A stretch of DNA of 64,000 nt from UBA3537 sp038138145. Lineage in GTDB: Bacteria > Bacteroidota > Bacteroidia > Flavobacteriales > Flavobacteriaceae. Under the pieces are notes generated by a model. It was not told the origin of the DNA. It did not search any database and saw only the letters and a list, made by a program, of their open reading frames with translations. Below are positions 1 through 7,760 of the stretch, in pieces. The stretch is from positions 18,579 through 82,578 of the forward strand of contig JAYQDD010000007.1 in assembly GCA_038138145.1 (NCBI GenBank), in the 5' to 3' direction. A program made the translations under genes and the position numbers. The stretch's first letter is position 1. Each line of letters opens with the position of its first letter.

Positions 1-20
1 AAGATATGCCTATGGTTTAG
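1..20 (+). CDS. Tyrosine recombinase (integrase), last codons only
   Basis: Partial gene cut by the window edge. The last codons before TAG (18-20) read EDMPMV, the same C-terminal end as the integrase remnant at 63340-63411 and nearly that of the partial integrase at 63753-64000 (EDMPII). The match is short, but it extends over the DNA and sits at the equivalent place of a similar accessory layout, so I read it as the 3' end of a related tyrosine recombinase pointing toward tRNA-Ala. Nothing of its catalytic domain is visible here. Confidence 0.6.
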
Positions 21-370
21 TTAAATTTTCGTTTATAACTTCCTAAAACTTCTTCAATTTTGCCCTTGATAATGTGCGAAAAATCTACTAACTTTACGAA
101 GCGTTTTACGTTAAAGGCTTATTCTTCTTCAGCTTTCTAAATAAGCTTTATATTTCTTTTTTGGGCGCTTCAGACGCCCGCTTAAAGATGTTTTCTGAAA
201 TATAAAAAGACTTTAAATCTACTATACAGGATAACTATGTTTTATTATTAAATACAGTACTTCGTATTAATATTTTAGTTGTTTAAGTACAGCGCCTTAT
301 TTAAAAACACAAAATAGTTTATAAATAATTATATACTTATAACGCAAAAGAACATTGTAAAGCGATATTA
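21..370. other. AT-rich gap downstream of integrase, one GC hairpin
   Basis: About 350 bases with no convincing gene. The only structure I see is a perfect 5-bp GC-rich inverted repeat, GGGCG (163-167) and CGCCC (175-179), with a 7-base loop. A T-run lies before the hairpin rather than after it on the plus strand, so it is not an ordinary terminator for the integrase. The rest is very AT-rich. Confidence 0.4.
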
Positions 371-538
371 TTAGGAATTAAGCTGAATGACTAAACCTAC
401 TATCCCAAGAATTGAAACAACACTCCAAATAAGCACCCAAGTTTTAATTGTACTTGTGTTTTTTTCAATCTGTTTTATGTATTTGTATTGACCTTCGGCA
501 AGTTCTCTTTCTGTTAATTCTGTAATCTTTTTAGCCAT
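371..538 (-). CDS. Small single-pass membrane protein, hypothetical
   Basis: A 55-residue protein starting at the ATG at 538; an upstream TTG at 559 would add seven residues and is less likely. Residues 1-30 are charged and probably helical, followed by one hydrophobic segment (about 34-52, with IWSVVSILGIVGLVI) and a three-residue tail. It is divergent from the gene at 590, with about 50 bases between the start codons. I do not recognise a family; small membrane proteins of this shape are common in mobile elements. Function unknown. Confidence 0.5.
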   Translation of the reverse strand: MAKKITELTERELAEGQYKYIKQIEKNTSTIKTWVLIWSVVSILGIVGLVIQLNS

Positions 539-589
539 AATATTTGTTTTAGTGAACAATAAATATAAAAAAATAACTTAATATAACTT

Positions 590-913
590 ATGCCCTTTAA
601 CAGTAAAACAGCAAGTAACGCAGGTAAGATTAGTAAAAGAGGTAAATCATTAAATATAGACCTTAGAAACGACCTTAAAACACTAATAACACATATCTTA
701 AAAGACCTTGACTACAACTCCTTAAACAACACCCAAAAACTAAAGCTATTAGACATAGCCTTAAAACACTCATTACCCAAACAATCTATAGAACAACATA
801 TAGTTGAAGATATCCCACAGGATATTCAAATAACTATTGTTGACAGCAACGGAAACGAAAAGGTAAACAGAAAAAGTTTAGACAACTTTAAGTTTAAAGA
901 TTTAGCAGGGTAA
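590..913 (+). CDS. Hypothetical protein of the accessory region
   Basis: A 107-residue soluble protein. The N-terminus is small and basic (SNAGKISKRGKS), loosely like the start of DUF5681-type phage or element proteins, then comes a helical middle and a C-terminus ending in SLDNFKFKDLAG. The last 14 codons and the following 55 bases recur at 1321-1456, where only the tail of such a gene remains. The gene therefore appears to be a unit whose 3' end has been duplicated around the zinc-ribbon gene at 1075. No function can be assigned. Confidence 0.5.
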   Translation: MPFNSKTASNAGKISKRGKSLNIDLRNDLKTLITHILKDLDYNSLNNTQKLKLLDIALKHSLPKQSIEQHIVEDIPQDIQITIVDSNGNEKVNRKSLDNFKFKDLAG

Positions 914-968
914 ACAGACAATGGTAGCTATAAAGTAGAAGCTACTGACTTGCCTTTGCCTATTAGTA
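872..968 (+). repeat. Direct repeat copy 1: tail of the 590-913 gene plus downstream segment
   Basis: Covers the last 14 codons of the gene at 590 and a 3' segment with the words AGTAGAAGCTACTGA and TTGCCTTTGCCTATTAGTAG. It matches 1321-1456 with few mismatches except for about 39 extra bases inside the second copy. The AGTAGaaGCTACT part can fold into a small hairpin. The copies are about 449 bp apart and bracket the gene at 1075-1314. Confidence 0.8.
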
Positions 969-1074
969 GGGTTGGAAAAATAAACAAAATATTTTTTTAT
1001 TATGTATCAATTATGTATCAAATAATATTAAAATAATACCTAACTTAACACTTTAATATTAAATCATTCAAAAT

Positions 1075-1314
1075 ATGTCAAATCAAGATTTTAAATGCGG
1101 GAATTGTGGAACCATTCAAAAACCTAAAATTTTTTCAAGCCACAACTACGATATGAGATTTTTTTGTGAAACCTGCGGGCCTTTGTGTAAAGACTGTTAT
1201 GGAGGAGGGCTTTTTAATATGGGAGAATGTAAAGGGTGTGGAAAAGACGGTAAACGTCAGGACTATAATCAATCAGGGGGTAAATTGGATTGGTACCCTA
1301 AATACAGTAACTAA
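1075..1314 (+). CDS. Small zinc-ribbon-like protein with four CxxC pairs
   Basis: A 79-residue protein with cysteine pairs at residues 8/11, 31/34, 38/41 and 52/55, enough to bind two zinc ions in a rubredoxin- or zinc-ribbon-like fold. No signal peptide or membrane segment is visible, and the C-terminus is polar (about residues 57-79). It lies alone between two direct copies of the tail of the preceding gene (872-968 and 1321-1456), like a single-gene cassette. No enzymatic motif is present and the function is unknown. Confidence 0.55.
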   Translation: MSNQDFKCGNCGTIQKPKIFSSHNYDMRFFCETCGPLCKDCYGGGLFNMGECKGCGKDGKRQDYNQSGGKLDWYPKYSN

Positions 1315-1320
1315 ATTCAG

Positions 1321-1456
1321 AAAAGTTTAGACAACTTTAAATTCAAAGATTTAGCAGGGTAAACAAAGCAAACAGAACCGCTTAAATACACACGCTTAAA
1401 ACAAACAATGGAAGCTATATAGTAGAAGCTACTGATTTGCCTTTGCCTATTAGTAG
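1321..1456 (+). repeat. Direct repeat copy 2: orphan gene tail, abuts FISUMP gene end
   Basis: Repeats 872-968. The first part encodes the same terminal residues (KSLDNFKFKDLAG, then stop) but has no gene body in front of it. After TAAACA it carries about 39 extra bases (1366-1403) and then rejoins the repeat at ACAATGG. It ends a few bases before the stop codon of the minus-strand gene at 1462. This is consistent with a recombination joint. Confidence 0.8.
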
Positions 1457-1461
1457 AGTGG

Positions 1462-2247
1462 TTAGTCTTTGACTAAACGCACTGAATTACCCACTTCCCA
1501 ATAACTTCCAAACGTATTCCAAGAATTTTTCAAATCAGTTCTATATTGTGATAAAGTGTAATAAAAAGAATTTGTCTCTAGGTATACTCCTTGATACCCT
1601 AATGGTATTTTTGTTGAAGTCCAAAAACCTGCTTGGAGACCATATCCCGCAAATATATTCTGTACATCGATAGTGCCACTTGGGTAAGCATTAAAACCGC
1701 TACTATTATTTAATGATAAATTGTTACCTACTGCTCCATCAATTCCATCATACAATGCCCATCCTGTAGTTGATGCCATTGCTTTTCCAATCTTATTTTC
1801 TGTTGTAGTTCCATCATAATTATAACCATTAGCTATAAGGTGTTCTTTCAAAGTTATCCACTCTTCATCACTCGGCACGTGCCAACCCTCAGGTGCAAAT
1901 TCCTTATTTGGTGTATTAGGGTCGTTATCGTGAATACCTGCAACAGCATACCAATTGTAAAGTTTACCTTTGGTTGGGTCATTTTCATAATAACACCAAG
2001 CACCTGTAGATAAACTACCCCACTCATTATTATTAGTAACTTGAGGTATCGGTGTTCCATCTCTGTAGGTAGTATGACAAGCATTTTCAACAGTCCATTC
2101 TTGTGTTCCGTAAACAATAGTAGGAACAGGATTACCATCACAATTAAGTAGTTCATTGTTGTTATCATTGTTATCATTTGTATCCGAACTATCCTCACTA
2201 CTACAAGCGAAGACGAGAATGGCGGAGAGTAAAAGTAGTTTTTTCAT
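1462..2247 (-). CDS. FISUMP-domain lipoprotein
   Basis: A 261-residue predicted lipoprotein: signal MKKLLLLSAILVFAC with the lipid cysteine at 15, followed by an acidic, asparagine-rich linker (about 16-33). The body resembles the Fibrobacter succinogenes major paralogous domain (FISUMP, TIGR02145 type): GTQEWTVENA near the start, then KLYNWYAVAGI, APEGWHVPSDEEW and a C-terminal SVRLVKD. The acidic residues after Cys suggest outer-membrane surface exposure. It is the second gene outward from the tRNA-Ala repeat, and its signal-sequence DNA closely resembles that of the lipoprotein at 62918. The role is unknown, probably cell-surface. Confidence 0.8.
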   Translation of the reverse strand: MKKLLLLSAILVFACSSEDSSDTNDNNDNNNELLNCDGNPVPTIVYGTQEWTVENACHTTYRDGTPIPQVTNNNEWGSLSTGAWCYYENDPTKGKLYNWYAVAGIHDNDPNTPNKEFAPEGWHVPSDEEWITLKEHLIANGYNYDGTTTENKIGKAMASTTGWALYDGIDGAVGNNLSLNNSSGFNAYPSGTIDVQNIFAGYGLQAGFWTSTKIPLGYQGVYLETNSFYYTLSQYRTDLKNSWNTFGSYWEVGNSVRLVKD

Positions 2248-2342
2248 TTCTTTTTATTTATCGTACTTAGTATAATAACAAGCCCACCACCTCATAACAA
2301 ATTAGTGTTATAAGTAAACTGTTATCCATTTAAATTATCGAT

Positions 2343-2771
2343 TTAGAGAGCCCAAATTTTAGAAACCTCCTGTTTTTCATTAAGTAAAAAAACCTCAACA
2401 CCATCAAAAGTTTCACCTGTTTTTGTTGTCAACTTGAGAAAACAAGTAACATAGTTACCAAGCTCAACAATATCAACAAGCTCTTGTTTGAGTTCTGTTT
2501 CTGAAACAAATCCAAAAATGATATCTTCAATTTCTTTTGCTCCTGTCGCTTCTAAGTTTAAGTTTGGCGCTACCATATGATAATCTACAGCACACGGAAC
2601 TTTAGACCACATTTCATAACCTTTCTCCCATTCAAAGTTTAATTTGTACTGTTTAATAGCCTCCGCTGTTGCAGACAATGTTTTTGTTTCTTCTTTCTGA
2701 ACCTTACAACAGTCTTTTTCTTTACAAGAGGTTAAAGAGAAAATCAAAAGTGCTAATATTAATTTCTTCAT
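2343..2771 (-). CDS. Lipoprotein with NTF2/SnoaL-like domain
   Basis: A 142-residue predicted lipoprotein: MKKLILALLIFSLTSC with Cys16 as the lipid attachment site. The rest (about 35-142) looks like an NTF2/SnoaL-like alpha+beta cone: an N-terminal helix (AEAIKQYKLNFE) and strands ending in EVFLLNEKQEVSKIWAL. That is an inference from shape. Its start codon is the last part of the left arm of the 219-bp inverted repeat, so its promoter and leader are shared with the unrelated gene at 60827. Ligand unknown. Confidence 0.6.
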   Translation of the reverse strand: MKKLILALLIFSLTSCKEKDCCKVQKEETKTLSATAEAIKQYKLNFEWEKGYEMWSKVPCAVDYHMVAPNLNLEATGAKEIEDIIFGFVSETELKQELVDIVELGNYVTCFLKLTTKTGETFDGVEVFLLNEKQEVSKIWAL

Positions 2772-2984
2772 AGTATTTAATTTTATCTAAAACTAAAAAA
2801 AATATTTCAAAGTATTAGTCCAAGTTTGATACATCTTAGCTCAGTAGCTTTGGAACAAAGCGTGTTGAGAAAACAACTAAAAGCCAATGTCTGTCAAATG
2901 TCTGTCAGTTTTTAGTACATTTGAACTGTTCTTTGAGATGTTTGAAATGAAAGTCGTGAAGTGCTTTTAGGTGCTTTTCGAAAC
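2766..2984 (-). repeat. 219-bp inverted repeat, left arm
   Basis: The reverse complement matches 60614-60832 over its whole length with about ten mismatches by eye. Read from the tRNA side it starts at GTTTCGAAAAG, has two AAAAGCAC words with 10-bp period, two TGACAGACAT words with 11-bp period (2887-2896 and 2898-2907 on the plus strand as ATGTCTGTCA), then a GCTTTG/CAAAGC hairpin, and ends in the first codons of the gene at 2771. The paired direct words resemble recombinase arm sites. The inner part carries whatever promoter drives the cargo. Confidence 0.9.
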
Positions 2985-2997
2985 TGGCGAAGAGCGC
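2985..2997 (-). other. Possible partial copy of the tRNA-Ala 3' end
   Basis: TGGCGAAGAGCGC here matches the tRNA-Ala 3' end at 3065-3077 (TGGAGAAGAGCGG) at 11 of 13 positions and directly touches the end of the inverted repeat. This is what a degenerate attachment core at an element boundary would look like. The match is short and could be chance. Confidence 0.35.
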
Positions 2998-3001
2998 TAT
3001 T

Positions 3002-3028
3002 TAAGAAGAAACCCACCTGTAGGTGGGC
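3002..3028 (-). terminator. Terminator downstream of tRNA-Ala
   Basis: On the minus strand CCCACC and GGTGGG form a GC-rich stem, followed by a T-rich tail (TTTCTTCTT). It lies about 35 bases past the tRNA-Ala 3' end and before the inverted repeat, so it separates tRNA transcription from the cargo genes. Confidence 0.75.
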
Positions 3029-3064
3029 TTTGGTTATAATTATGTAGTGTAGCGGTGACACCAG

Positions 3065-3138
3065 TGGAGAAGAGCGGACTCGAACCGCCGACCTCTTGAC
3101 TGCCAGTCAAGCGCTCTAGCCAACTGAGCTACATCCCC
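3065..3138 (-). tRNA. tRNA-Ala(GGC)
   Basis: A 74-base cloverleaf without encoded CCA. The D arm (TAGCTCAG), the anticodon stem CTTGA/TCAAG with loop CTGGCAG, and the T arm GGCGG-TTCGAGT-CCGCT are all clear. The anticodon is GGC, and the acceptor stem has the G3-U70 wobble pair that marks alanine tRNAs; position 6-67 is a T-T mismatch. It reads outward from the core block, and accessory DNA starts just beyond its terminator. Confidence 0.95.
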
Positions 3139-3239
3139 TAGTCGCTGCAAATGTAATCAAATATTCTATAAATATACTCCGCTTTTAGGGTTTCATAATA
3201 ATGGCATAAAATTCAATATATTTGAAAAAAGCAAGCGTT

Positions 3240-4436
3240 ATGAAAAAACTCGTTTTCCTTTTTACTGTTATATTGTTTTGTTGTAGCAGTGATGAGGATT
3301 CTATTTTGTGTGTATTTGACCCCACATTACAAACGTTCTCTGTAACCAATCGCTCAGAGACCTCAGCCACCCTCAACGGAACAATTAACATTGCAGTGGA
3401 AAACTGTGCCATTGCCCCTGGAGCACAACAAGGGTTTGTGTACGCCACTACGCCTCAGCCAACAATAGAGGACAATCTCATCAATATTTATGGAGAGGAA
3501 ATAAGTGTTACCGTGGAGGATTTAGAGCCCAATACAACATACTTTGTAAGAACCTTTATAAGCAATTCCATTGGGGAATATTATGGAAATGAAGTGAGTT
3601 TTTCAACATCAAATTCCATTGATTATGGAATAAACGAATACGGCGTTTTATTTCAAGGATTAGATAGAGATTATATTGTATATGTCCCCGAAAGTTATCA
3701 GCCCGAAACCCCATCACCACTGTTGTTTGTATACCATGGCTTTGGCGGAAACAACGAAAGCTTAATGAATTACACAGGATTTAATGAAATTGCAGATCAA
3801 GAAAACTTTATTGTGGTCTACCCTCAAGGCAGCAATTTTTTGGGGACACCACATTGGAATGTAGGTGGGTGGACTGTTGGAAGCACTGCCGATGATGTCG
3901 CATTCACCAGTTTTCTGATCAATATCGTCACAGAAAATTACACCATCAATAGCGATAGAATATACGCCACAGGAATGTCCAATGGTGGATTTATGAGCTT
4001 TTTATTGGCCTGCCAAATGAGTACTCAATTTGCTGCGGTGGCTTCCGTTACGGGGTCTATGACCCCAGAAACCTTAAACGAATGCAGCCCAACGCGAGCA
4101 GTTCCTGTTTTACAAATTCACGGCACTAACGACGTAGTTGTCCCCTACAATGGAATCCAACCATGGAACACCCCCATTGATGATGTATTAGGGTATTGGG
4201 TAGAAAACAATCAATGTAACTCAACCCCGCAAATCAATAGTTTAGAGGATGTTAATACCGCTAATTCAATTACGGTAGACGAAATTGTGTTTGAAAACGG
4301 AATAAATAGCTCTGTAGTTAAGCATTATAAAGTATATGGAGGAGAGCATTTTTGGTTTACCAATGCAGACATCAAATCCAGTGAATTGGTTTGGGCGTTC
4401 TTCTCAACGTACGACCTCAATGGACTCATTGATTAA
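3240..4436 (+). CDS. Surface lipoprotein esterase, PHB-depolymerase/feruloyl-esterase type
   Basis: Start is set at the ATG at 3240, which gives a lipoprotein signal (MKKLVFLFTVILFCC) followed by SSDEDS, acidic as in surface-exposed Bacteroidota lipoproteins; an upstream TTG at 3222 would spoil the signal. The mature protein has a fibronectin-III-like region (about 30-120) and an alpha/beta-hydrolase of the polyhydroxybutyrate depolymerase/LpqC family (about 130-395). A likely triad is Ser247 in GMSNGG, Asp298 in HGTNDVVVP and His370 in GGEHFW, with HGFGG forming the oxyanion region. It probably cleaves ester bonds in polymers or side chains outside the cell. Transcribed away from tRNA-Ala. 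Confidence 0.8.
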   Translation: MKKLVFLFTVILFCCSSDEDSILCVFDPTLQTFSVTNRSETSATLNGTINIAVENCAIAPGAQQGFVYATTPQPTIEDNLINIYGEEISVTVEDLEPNTTYFVRTFISNSIGEYYGNEVSFSTSNSIDYGINEYGVLFQGLDRDYIVYVPESYQPETPSPLLFVYHGFGGNNESLMNYTGFNEIADQENFIVVYPQGSNFLGTPHWNVGGWTVGSTADDVAFTSFLINIVTENYTINSDRIYATGMSNGGFMSFLLACQMSTQFAAVASVTGSMTPETLNECSPTRAVPVLQIHGTNDVVVPYNGIQPWNTPIDDVLGYWVENNQCNSTPQINSLEDVNTANSITVDEIVFENGINSSVVKHYKVYGGEHFWFTNADIKSSELVWAFFSTYDLNGLID

Positions 4437-4498
4437 TACTATCGTAATATGGGAGGTTGATTTGAATTTTATGTATTTTTGAATTCAATTATAATGCC

Positions 4499-5833
4499 TT
4501 GAACACCTCCATTAGCAACAAACAAATCAACAAGCTAGCCATACCGGCCATAATTGCAGGAATTTCTGAACCTGTGCTCTCATTGACCGATGCGGCTATT
4601 GTTGGGCATATCCCCACCAACGCCACCGAATCACTTGCTGCAGTGGGTATTGTGTCTTCCTTTTTATCGATGCTTATTTGGGTTTTAGGCCAATCGCGTT
4701 CAGCGATTTCAGCTATTATTTCTCAATATTTAGGCGCCAATAAGCTCGACGAAGTCAAACAACTTCCCGCACAAGCCATAGCCATTATCGTTGCACTAAG
4801 TATTCTTGTTTGTGTTATTACCTTCCCTTTTTCGGAACCTGTTTTCAAATTTTACAATGCCAAAGACCTATTGTTAGAATTCAGTGTGGATTATTACAAC
4901 ATCAGAATTATTGGGCTCCCTTTTACGCTGTATACCTTTGCCGTTTTTGGGGTTTTTAGAGGGCTTCAAAACACCTATTACCCTATGATTATTGCGCTCA
5001 TGGGTACGGTAGTCAATATTGCTTTAGACTTTGTTTTGGTTTATGGAATTTCTGATTTTATTCCTGCGCTCAACCTCAAGGGTGCCGCTATTGCTAGTGC
5101 ATTTTCACAACTATTAATGGCTGGAATGGCTACTATTTTAGTATTGAAAAAAACCCCTATTACACTAAAATTTTCACTCCCTTTCAACAAAGAAATACCA
5201 AAGTTTCTACTCATGATTGGCAATCTTGTCATTAGAACTATAGCCCTAAACTTGGCCTTATATTTTGCGACAAGCTTTGCCACGGGCTATGGAACCAGAT
5301 ACATTGCCGCCTACACCATTGCGATTAATTTATGGTTTTTTGCGGCTTTTGCTGTAGATGGGTATGCGAGTGCTGGAAACATCATGTCAGGGAAATTATT
5401 TGGCGCAAATCAAATCAAACTTTTGGTCGAATTAAGTAATCGCCTTCTTAAAAGAGCTTTGATTGTTGGTGTTTTGATGGCTGGTATTGGTGCACTTTTT
5501 TATGATGCATTGGGCACATTGTTTACTTCTGAAAAAGCGGTGCTTACAGAATTCTATAAGGTCTTTTGGATTGTTCTTGTTATGCAACCTTTTTGTGCTT
5601 TAGCCTTTGTTTTTGATGGGATTTTTAAGGGGCTAGGAAAAATGAAAACACTGAGAAATGTATTGGTACTTTCAACAATTTTAGTATTTATCCCTGCACT
5701 ATTTATTTGTCATTATCTCGACATGAAACTTCATGGTGTTCTTCTTGCATTTACCCTTTGGATCATAGCGCGAGGAGTGCCTCTTATTGTAAAATTTAGA
5801 AAACAATTTTCCCCCCAAATTCAAAACCACTAA
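4499..5833 (+). CDS. MATE family efflux transporter
   Basis: A 444-residue integral membrane protein with about twelve hydrophobic segments and the repeated-half organisation of multidrug and toxin extrusion antiporters. The N-terminus (KLAIPAIIAGISEPVLSLTD) and SRSAISAIISQYLG are typical of the DinF-like branch. It should export cationic or aromatic compounds in exchange for Na+ or H+. No ATG fits; the start is a TTG at 4499 followed by NTSISNKQINKLA. It is followed within 40 bases by queD and lpxH on the same strand. Substrate unknown. Confidence 0.88.
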   Translation: MNTSISNKQINKLAIPAIIAGISEPVLSLTDAAIVGHIPTNATESLAAVGIVSSFLSMLIWVLGQSRSAISAIISQYLGANKLDEVKQLPAQAIAIIVALSILVCVITFPFSEPVFKFYNAKDLLLEFSVDYYNIRIIGLPFTLYTFAVFGVFRGLQNTYYPMIIALMGTVVNIALDFVLVYGISDFIPALNLKGAAIASAFSQLLMAGMATILVLKKTPITLKFSLPFNKEIPKFLLMIGNLVIRTIALNLALYFATSFATGYGTRYIAAYTIAINLWFFAAFAVDGYASAGNIMSGKLFGANQIKLLVELSNRLLKRALIVGVLMAGIGALFYDALGTLFTSEKAVLTEFYKVFWIVLVMQPFCALAFVFDGIFKGLGKMKTLRNVLVLSTILVFIPALFICHYLDMKLHGVLLAFTLWIIARGVPLIVKFRKQFSPQIQNH

Positions 5834-5871
5834 CTTTGTCTTATATTAACCAACAAAAGCAACATCCATTA

Positions 5872-6324
5872 ATGGGGAATATTAGAATCACAAAACAATT
5901 TTCATTTGAAACAGGTCATGCGTTATATGGGTATGATGGAAAATGCAAAAATGTGCACGGACATAGCTATCGTTTGGACGTGACTGTAATCGGAAGCCCT
6001 ATTACTGATACTTCAAATGTGAAGTATGGAATGGTGATTGATTTTTCTGATTTAAAAAAAATAGCAAAAGAGGAAATTGTAGATGTCTTTGACCACGCTA
6101 CTGTTTTTAATAAAAACACACCTCATGTGGAATTGGCTATGGAATTAAAATCAAGAGGACATAATGTAATTTTGGTCGATTATCAGCCCACAAGTGAAAT
6201 GATGGTCTTGGATTTTGCAGAAAAAATAAAAAAAAGATTGCCAGAAAATATCAAATTACACGCCCTAAAACTACAAGAAACCGATACTAGCTTTGCAGAA
6301 TGGTTTGCTAGTGATAACGAATAG
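5872..6324 (+). CDS. queD: 6-carboxytetrahydropterin synthase-like protein (QueD/PTPS family)
   Basis: A 150-residue protein from the ATG at 5872, which puts the usual FSFETGHAL start at residue 10. Zinc ligands His16, His29 and His31 (GHALY and HGHSY) and the catalytic Cys25 are present, as are a DFSDLKK stretch and a C-terminal LQET. The family converts dihydroneopterin triphosphate to 6-carboxytetrahydropterin in queuosine synthesis, or to 6-pyruvoyl-tetrahydropterin. No other queuosine genes are adjacent, so the exact reaction is inferred. It ends six bases before lpxH starts. Confidence 0.85.
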   Translation: MGNIRITKQFSFETGHALYGYDGKCKNVHGHSYRLDVTVIGSPITDTSNVKYGMVIDFSDLKKIAKEEIVDVFDHATVFNKNTPHVELAMELKSRGHNVILVDYQPTSEMMVLDFAEKIKKRLPENIKLHALKLQETDTSFAEWFASDNE

Positions 6325-6329
6325 TGTAT

Positions 6330-7097
6330 ATGAATACCATTAATATTCCTAAGGGGAAAAACATCTATTTTACGTCGGATCATCATTTTGGGGCGCCCAC
6401 AAGGGCTGCTTCAAAACCTAGAGAAGAAAAATTTGTTTCCTGGTTAGACAGTATTAAAAAAGACGCTGAGGTGCTTTTCGTTTTGGGGGACTTGTTTGAC
6501 TTTTGGTTTGAATATAAGCATGTAATCCCAAAAGGATTTACAAGAGTGCTTGGGAAATTGGCAGAGCTGAGCGATAGTGGAATTGAAATTCACTTTTTTG
6601 TAGGCAACCACGACTTATGGATGAATGGATATTTTGAAGAAGAATTTAATATTAAAGTGTACCACAAACCCCAACAATTTAAACTCAACGATAAGACTTT
6701 TTTTATTGGTCATGGCGATGGGCTTGGGCCGCACGACAAAGGATATAAACGACTAAAAAAAGTATTTAAAAATTCATTCTTTAGATGGGTTTACCGTTGG
6801 TTGCACCCCGATCTTGGTGTGCGCTTTGCGCAATACCTTTCTGTTAAAAATAAGCTCATTTCTGGCGATGAAGATATCCGCTATACTAATGATAATGATG
6901 AGTGGTTGGTACAATACGCCCACCGAAAACTACAAAACAACCACTACGATTATTTTGTGTTTGGTCACCGTCATTTGCCTTTAGACATTTCATTATCCCC
7001 TAAATCTACGTACATCAATCTTGGCGATTGGATCATGCACTACACCTATGGCGTGTTTAATGGTGAAAAACTAATGTTGAAAAATTTTGAAGAATAA
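6330..7097 (+). CDS. lpxH: UDP-2,3-diacylglucosamine diphosphatase (LpxH type)
   Basis: A 255-residue calcineurin-like phosphoesterase. The metal-binding signature is complete: DHH at residues 17-19, GDLFDFW, GNHDLW, GHGDG and FGHRHLP. The last two blocks and the RWLHPDLG segment are typical of bacteroidal LpxH, which hydrolyses UDP-2,3-diacylglucosamine to lipid X at the inner face of the cytoplasmic membrane in lipid A synthesis. The start is the ATG at 6330; a GTG at 6324 overlaps the queD stop and is less likely. Probably co-transcribed with queD. Confidence 0.85.
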   Translation: MNTINIPKGKNIYFTSDHHFGAPTRAASKPREEKFVSWLDSIKKDAEVLFVLGDLFDFWFEYKHVIPKGFTRVLGKLAELSDSGIEIHFFVGNHDLWMNGYFEEEFNIKVYHKPQQFKLNDKTFFIGHGDGLGPHDKGYKRLKKVFKNSFFRWVYRWLHPDLGVRFAQYLSVKNKLISGDEDIRYTNDNDEWLVQYAHRKLQNNHYDYFVFGHRHLPLDISLSPKSTYINLGDWIMHYTYGVFNGEKLMLKNFEE

Positions 7098-7129
7098 ACC
7101 TTCTTCGAATAAAACAATACACTGTAAAA

Positions 7130-7759
7130 ATGGAACTATTTGGAATACCTTTTTTTGATGACGACTTTTATAAAATGTGTTTTAGGTTTTTAATTAATCT
7201 AGCATTCTTAACTTTCGTTATTAGATTCTCCTATTATCGCTTTTCAAAAAAAGCAGATTATTTATTTGCCTTTTTTTTAGTGGGTATCGTTGTGTTTTTC
7301 TTGTGCTTTACACTAAAAAAATATGAGATAAACTTAGGGTTGGCTCTTGGACTTTTCGCAATTTTCGGGATTTTGAGATACAGAACCGATCAAATTAAAA
7401 TTAGAGAAATGACTTATTTATTTGTTATTATTGGCCTTTCTCTCATCAACGGGCTGTCCAACAAAAAAATGAGTTATGTAGAAATACTAACATTAAACAC
7501 AACGGTTAGCTTATTTGTGTTTTATTTGGATCGTTATTGGAACTTACAACGACAAATTCCCCGAGAAAAAATTGCACCAAAAGATTTCGGAACGCAAGAC
7601 ATCATTTACAACTCTCTAGAAAATATAAAACCCAAACAACATAATTTACTCAAAGATGAACTTGAAAATTCCCTTGGGGTCGAAATTTTAAAATTAGATA
7701 TTGGTGAAGTAGACTTTGAAAAACAAACCGCCAAAATAAAAATCCGCTACAAAAAATAA
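7130..7759 (+). CDS. DUF4956 membrane protein
   Basis: A 209-residue protein with four or five hydrophobic segments in the first 145 residues and a soluble C-terminal domain (about 150-209). The FAIFGILRYRTDQIKIREMTY block is the hallmark of DUF4956. In other bacteria this family often occurs with VTC-like polyphosphate polymerase and CotH genes; neither is in this window. The next gene, two bases on, is a DUF2490 protein, and the pair probably functions together at the envelope. Biochemical role unknown. Confidence 0.8.
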   Translation: MELFGIPFFDDDFYKMCFRFLINLAFLTFVIRFSYYRFSKKADYLFAFFLVGIVVFFLCFTLKKYEINLGLALGLFAIFGILRYRTDQIKIREMTYLFVIIGLSLINGLSNKKMSYVEILTLNTTVSLFVFYLDRYWNLQRQIPREKIAPKDFGTQDIIYNSLENIKPKQHNLLKDELENSLGVEILKLDIGEVDFEKQTAKIKIRYKK

Positions 7760-7760
7760 T

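Noticed and set aside
163..179. GGGCG/CGCCC hairpin as integrase terminator
   Set aside because: The T-run is on the wrong side of the stem for the plus strand, and the stem is only five base pairs.
1854..2198. Second minus-strand frame inside the FISUMP lipoprotein gene
   Set aside because: It is another frame of the same DNA; the FISUMP reading carries the signal peptide and family motifs.
2837..2848. TAGCTCAGTAGC inside the left repeat arm, resembling a tRNA D-arm start
   Set aside because: No anticodon or T arm follows, and the right copy has a changed base (C for A) in the same word; it is a chance likeness rather than a tRNA fragment.
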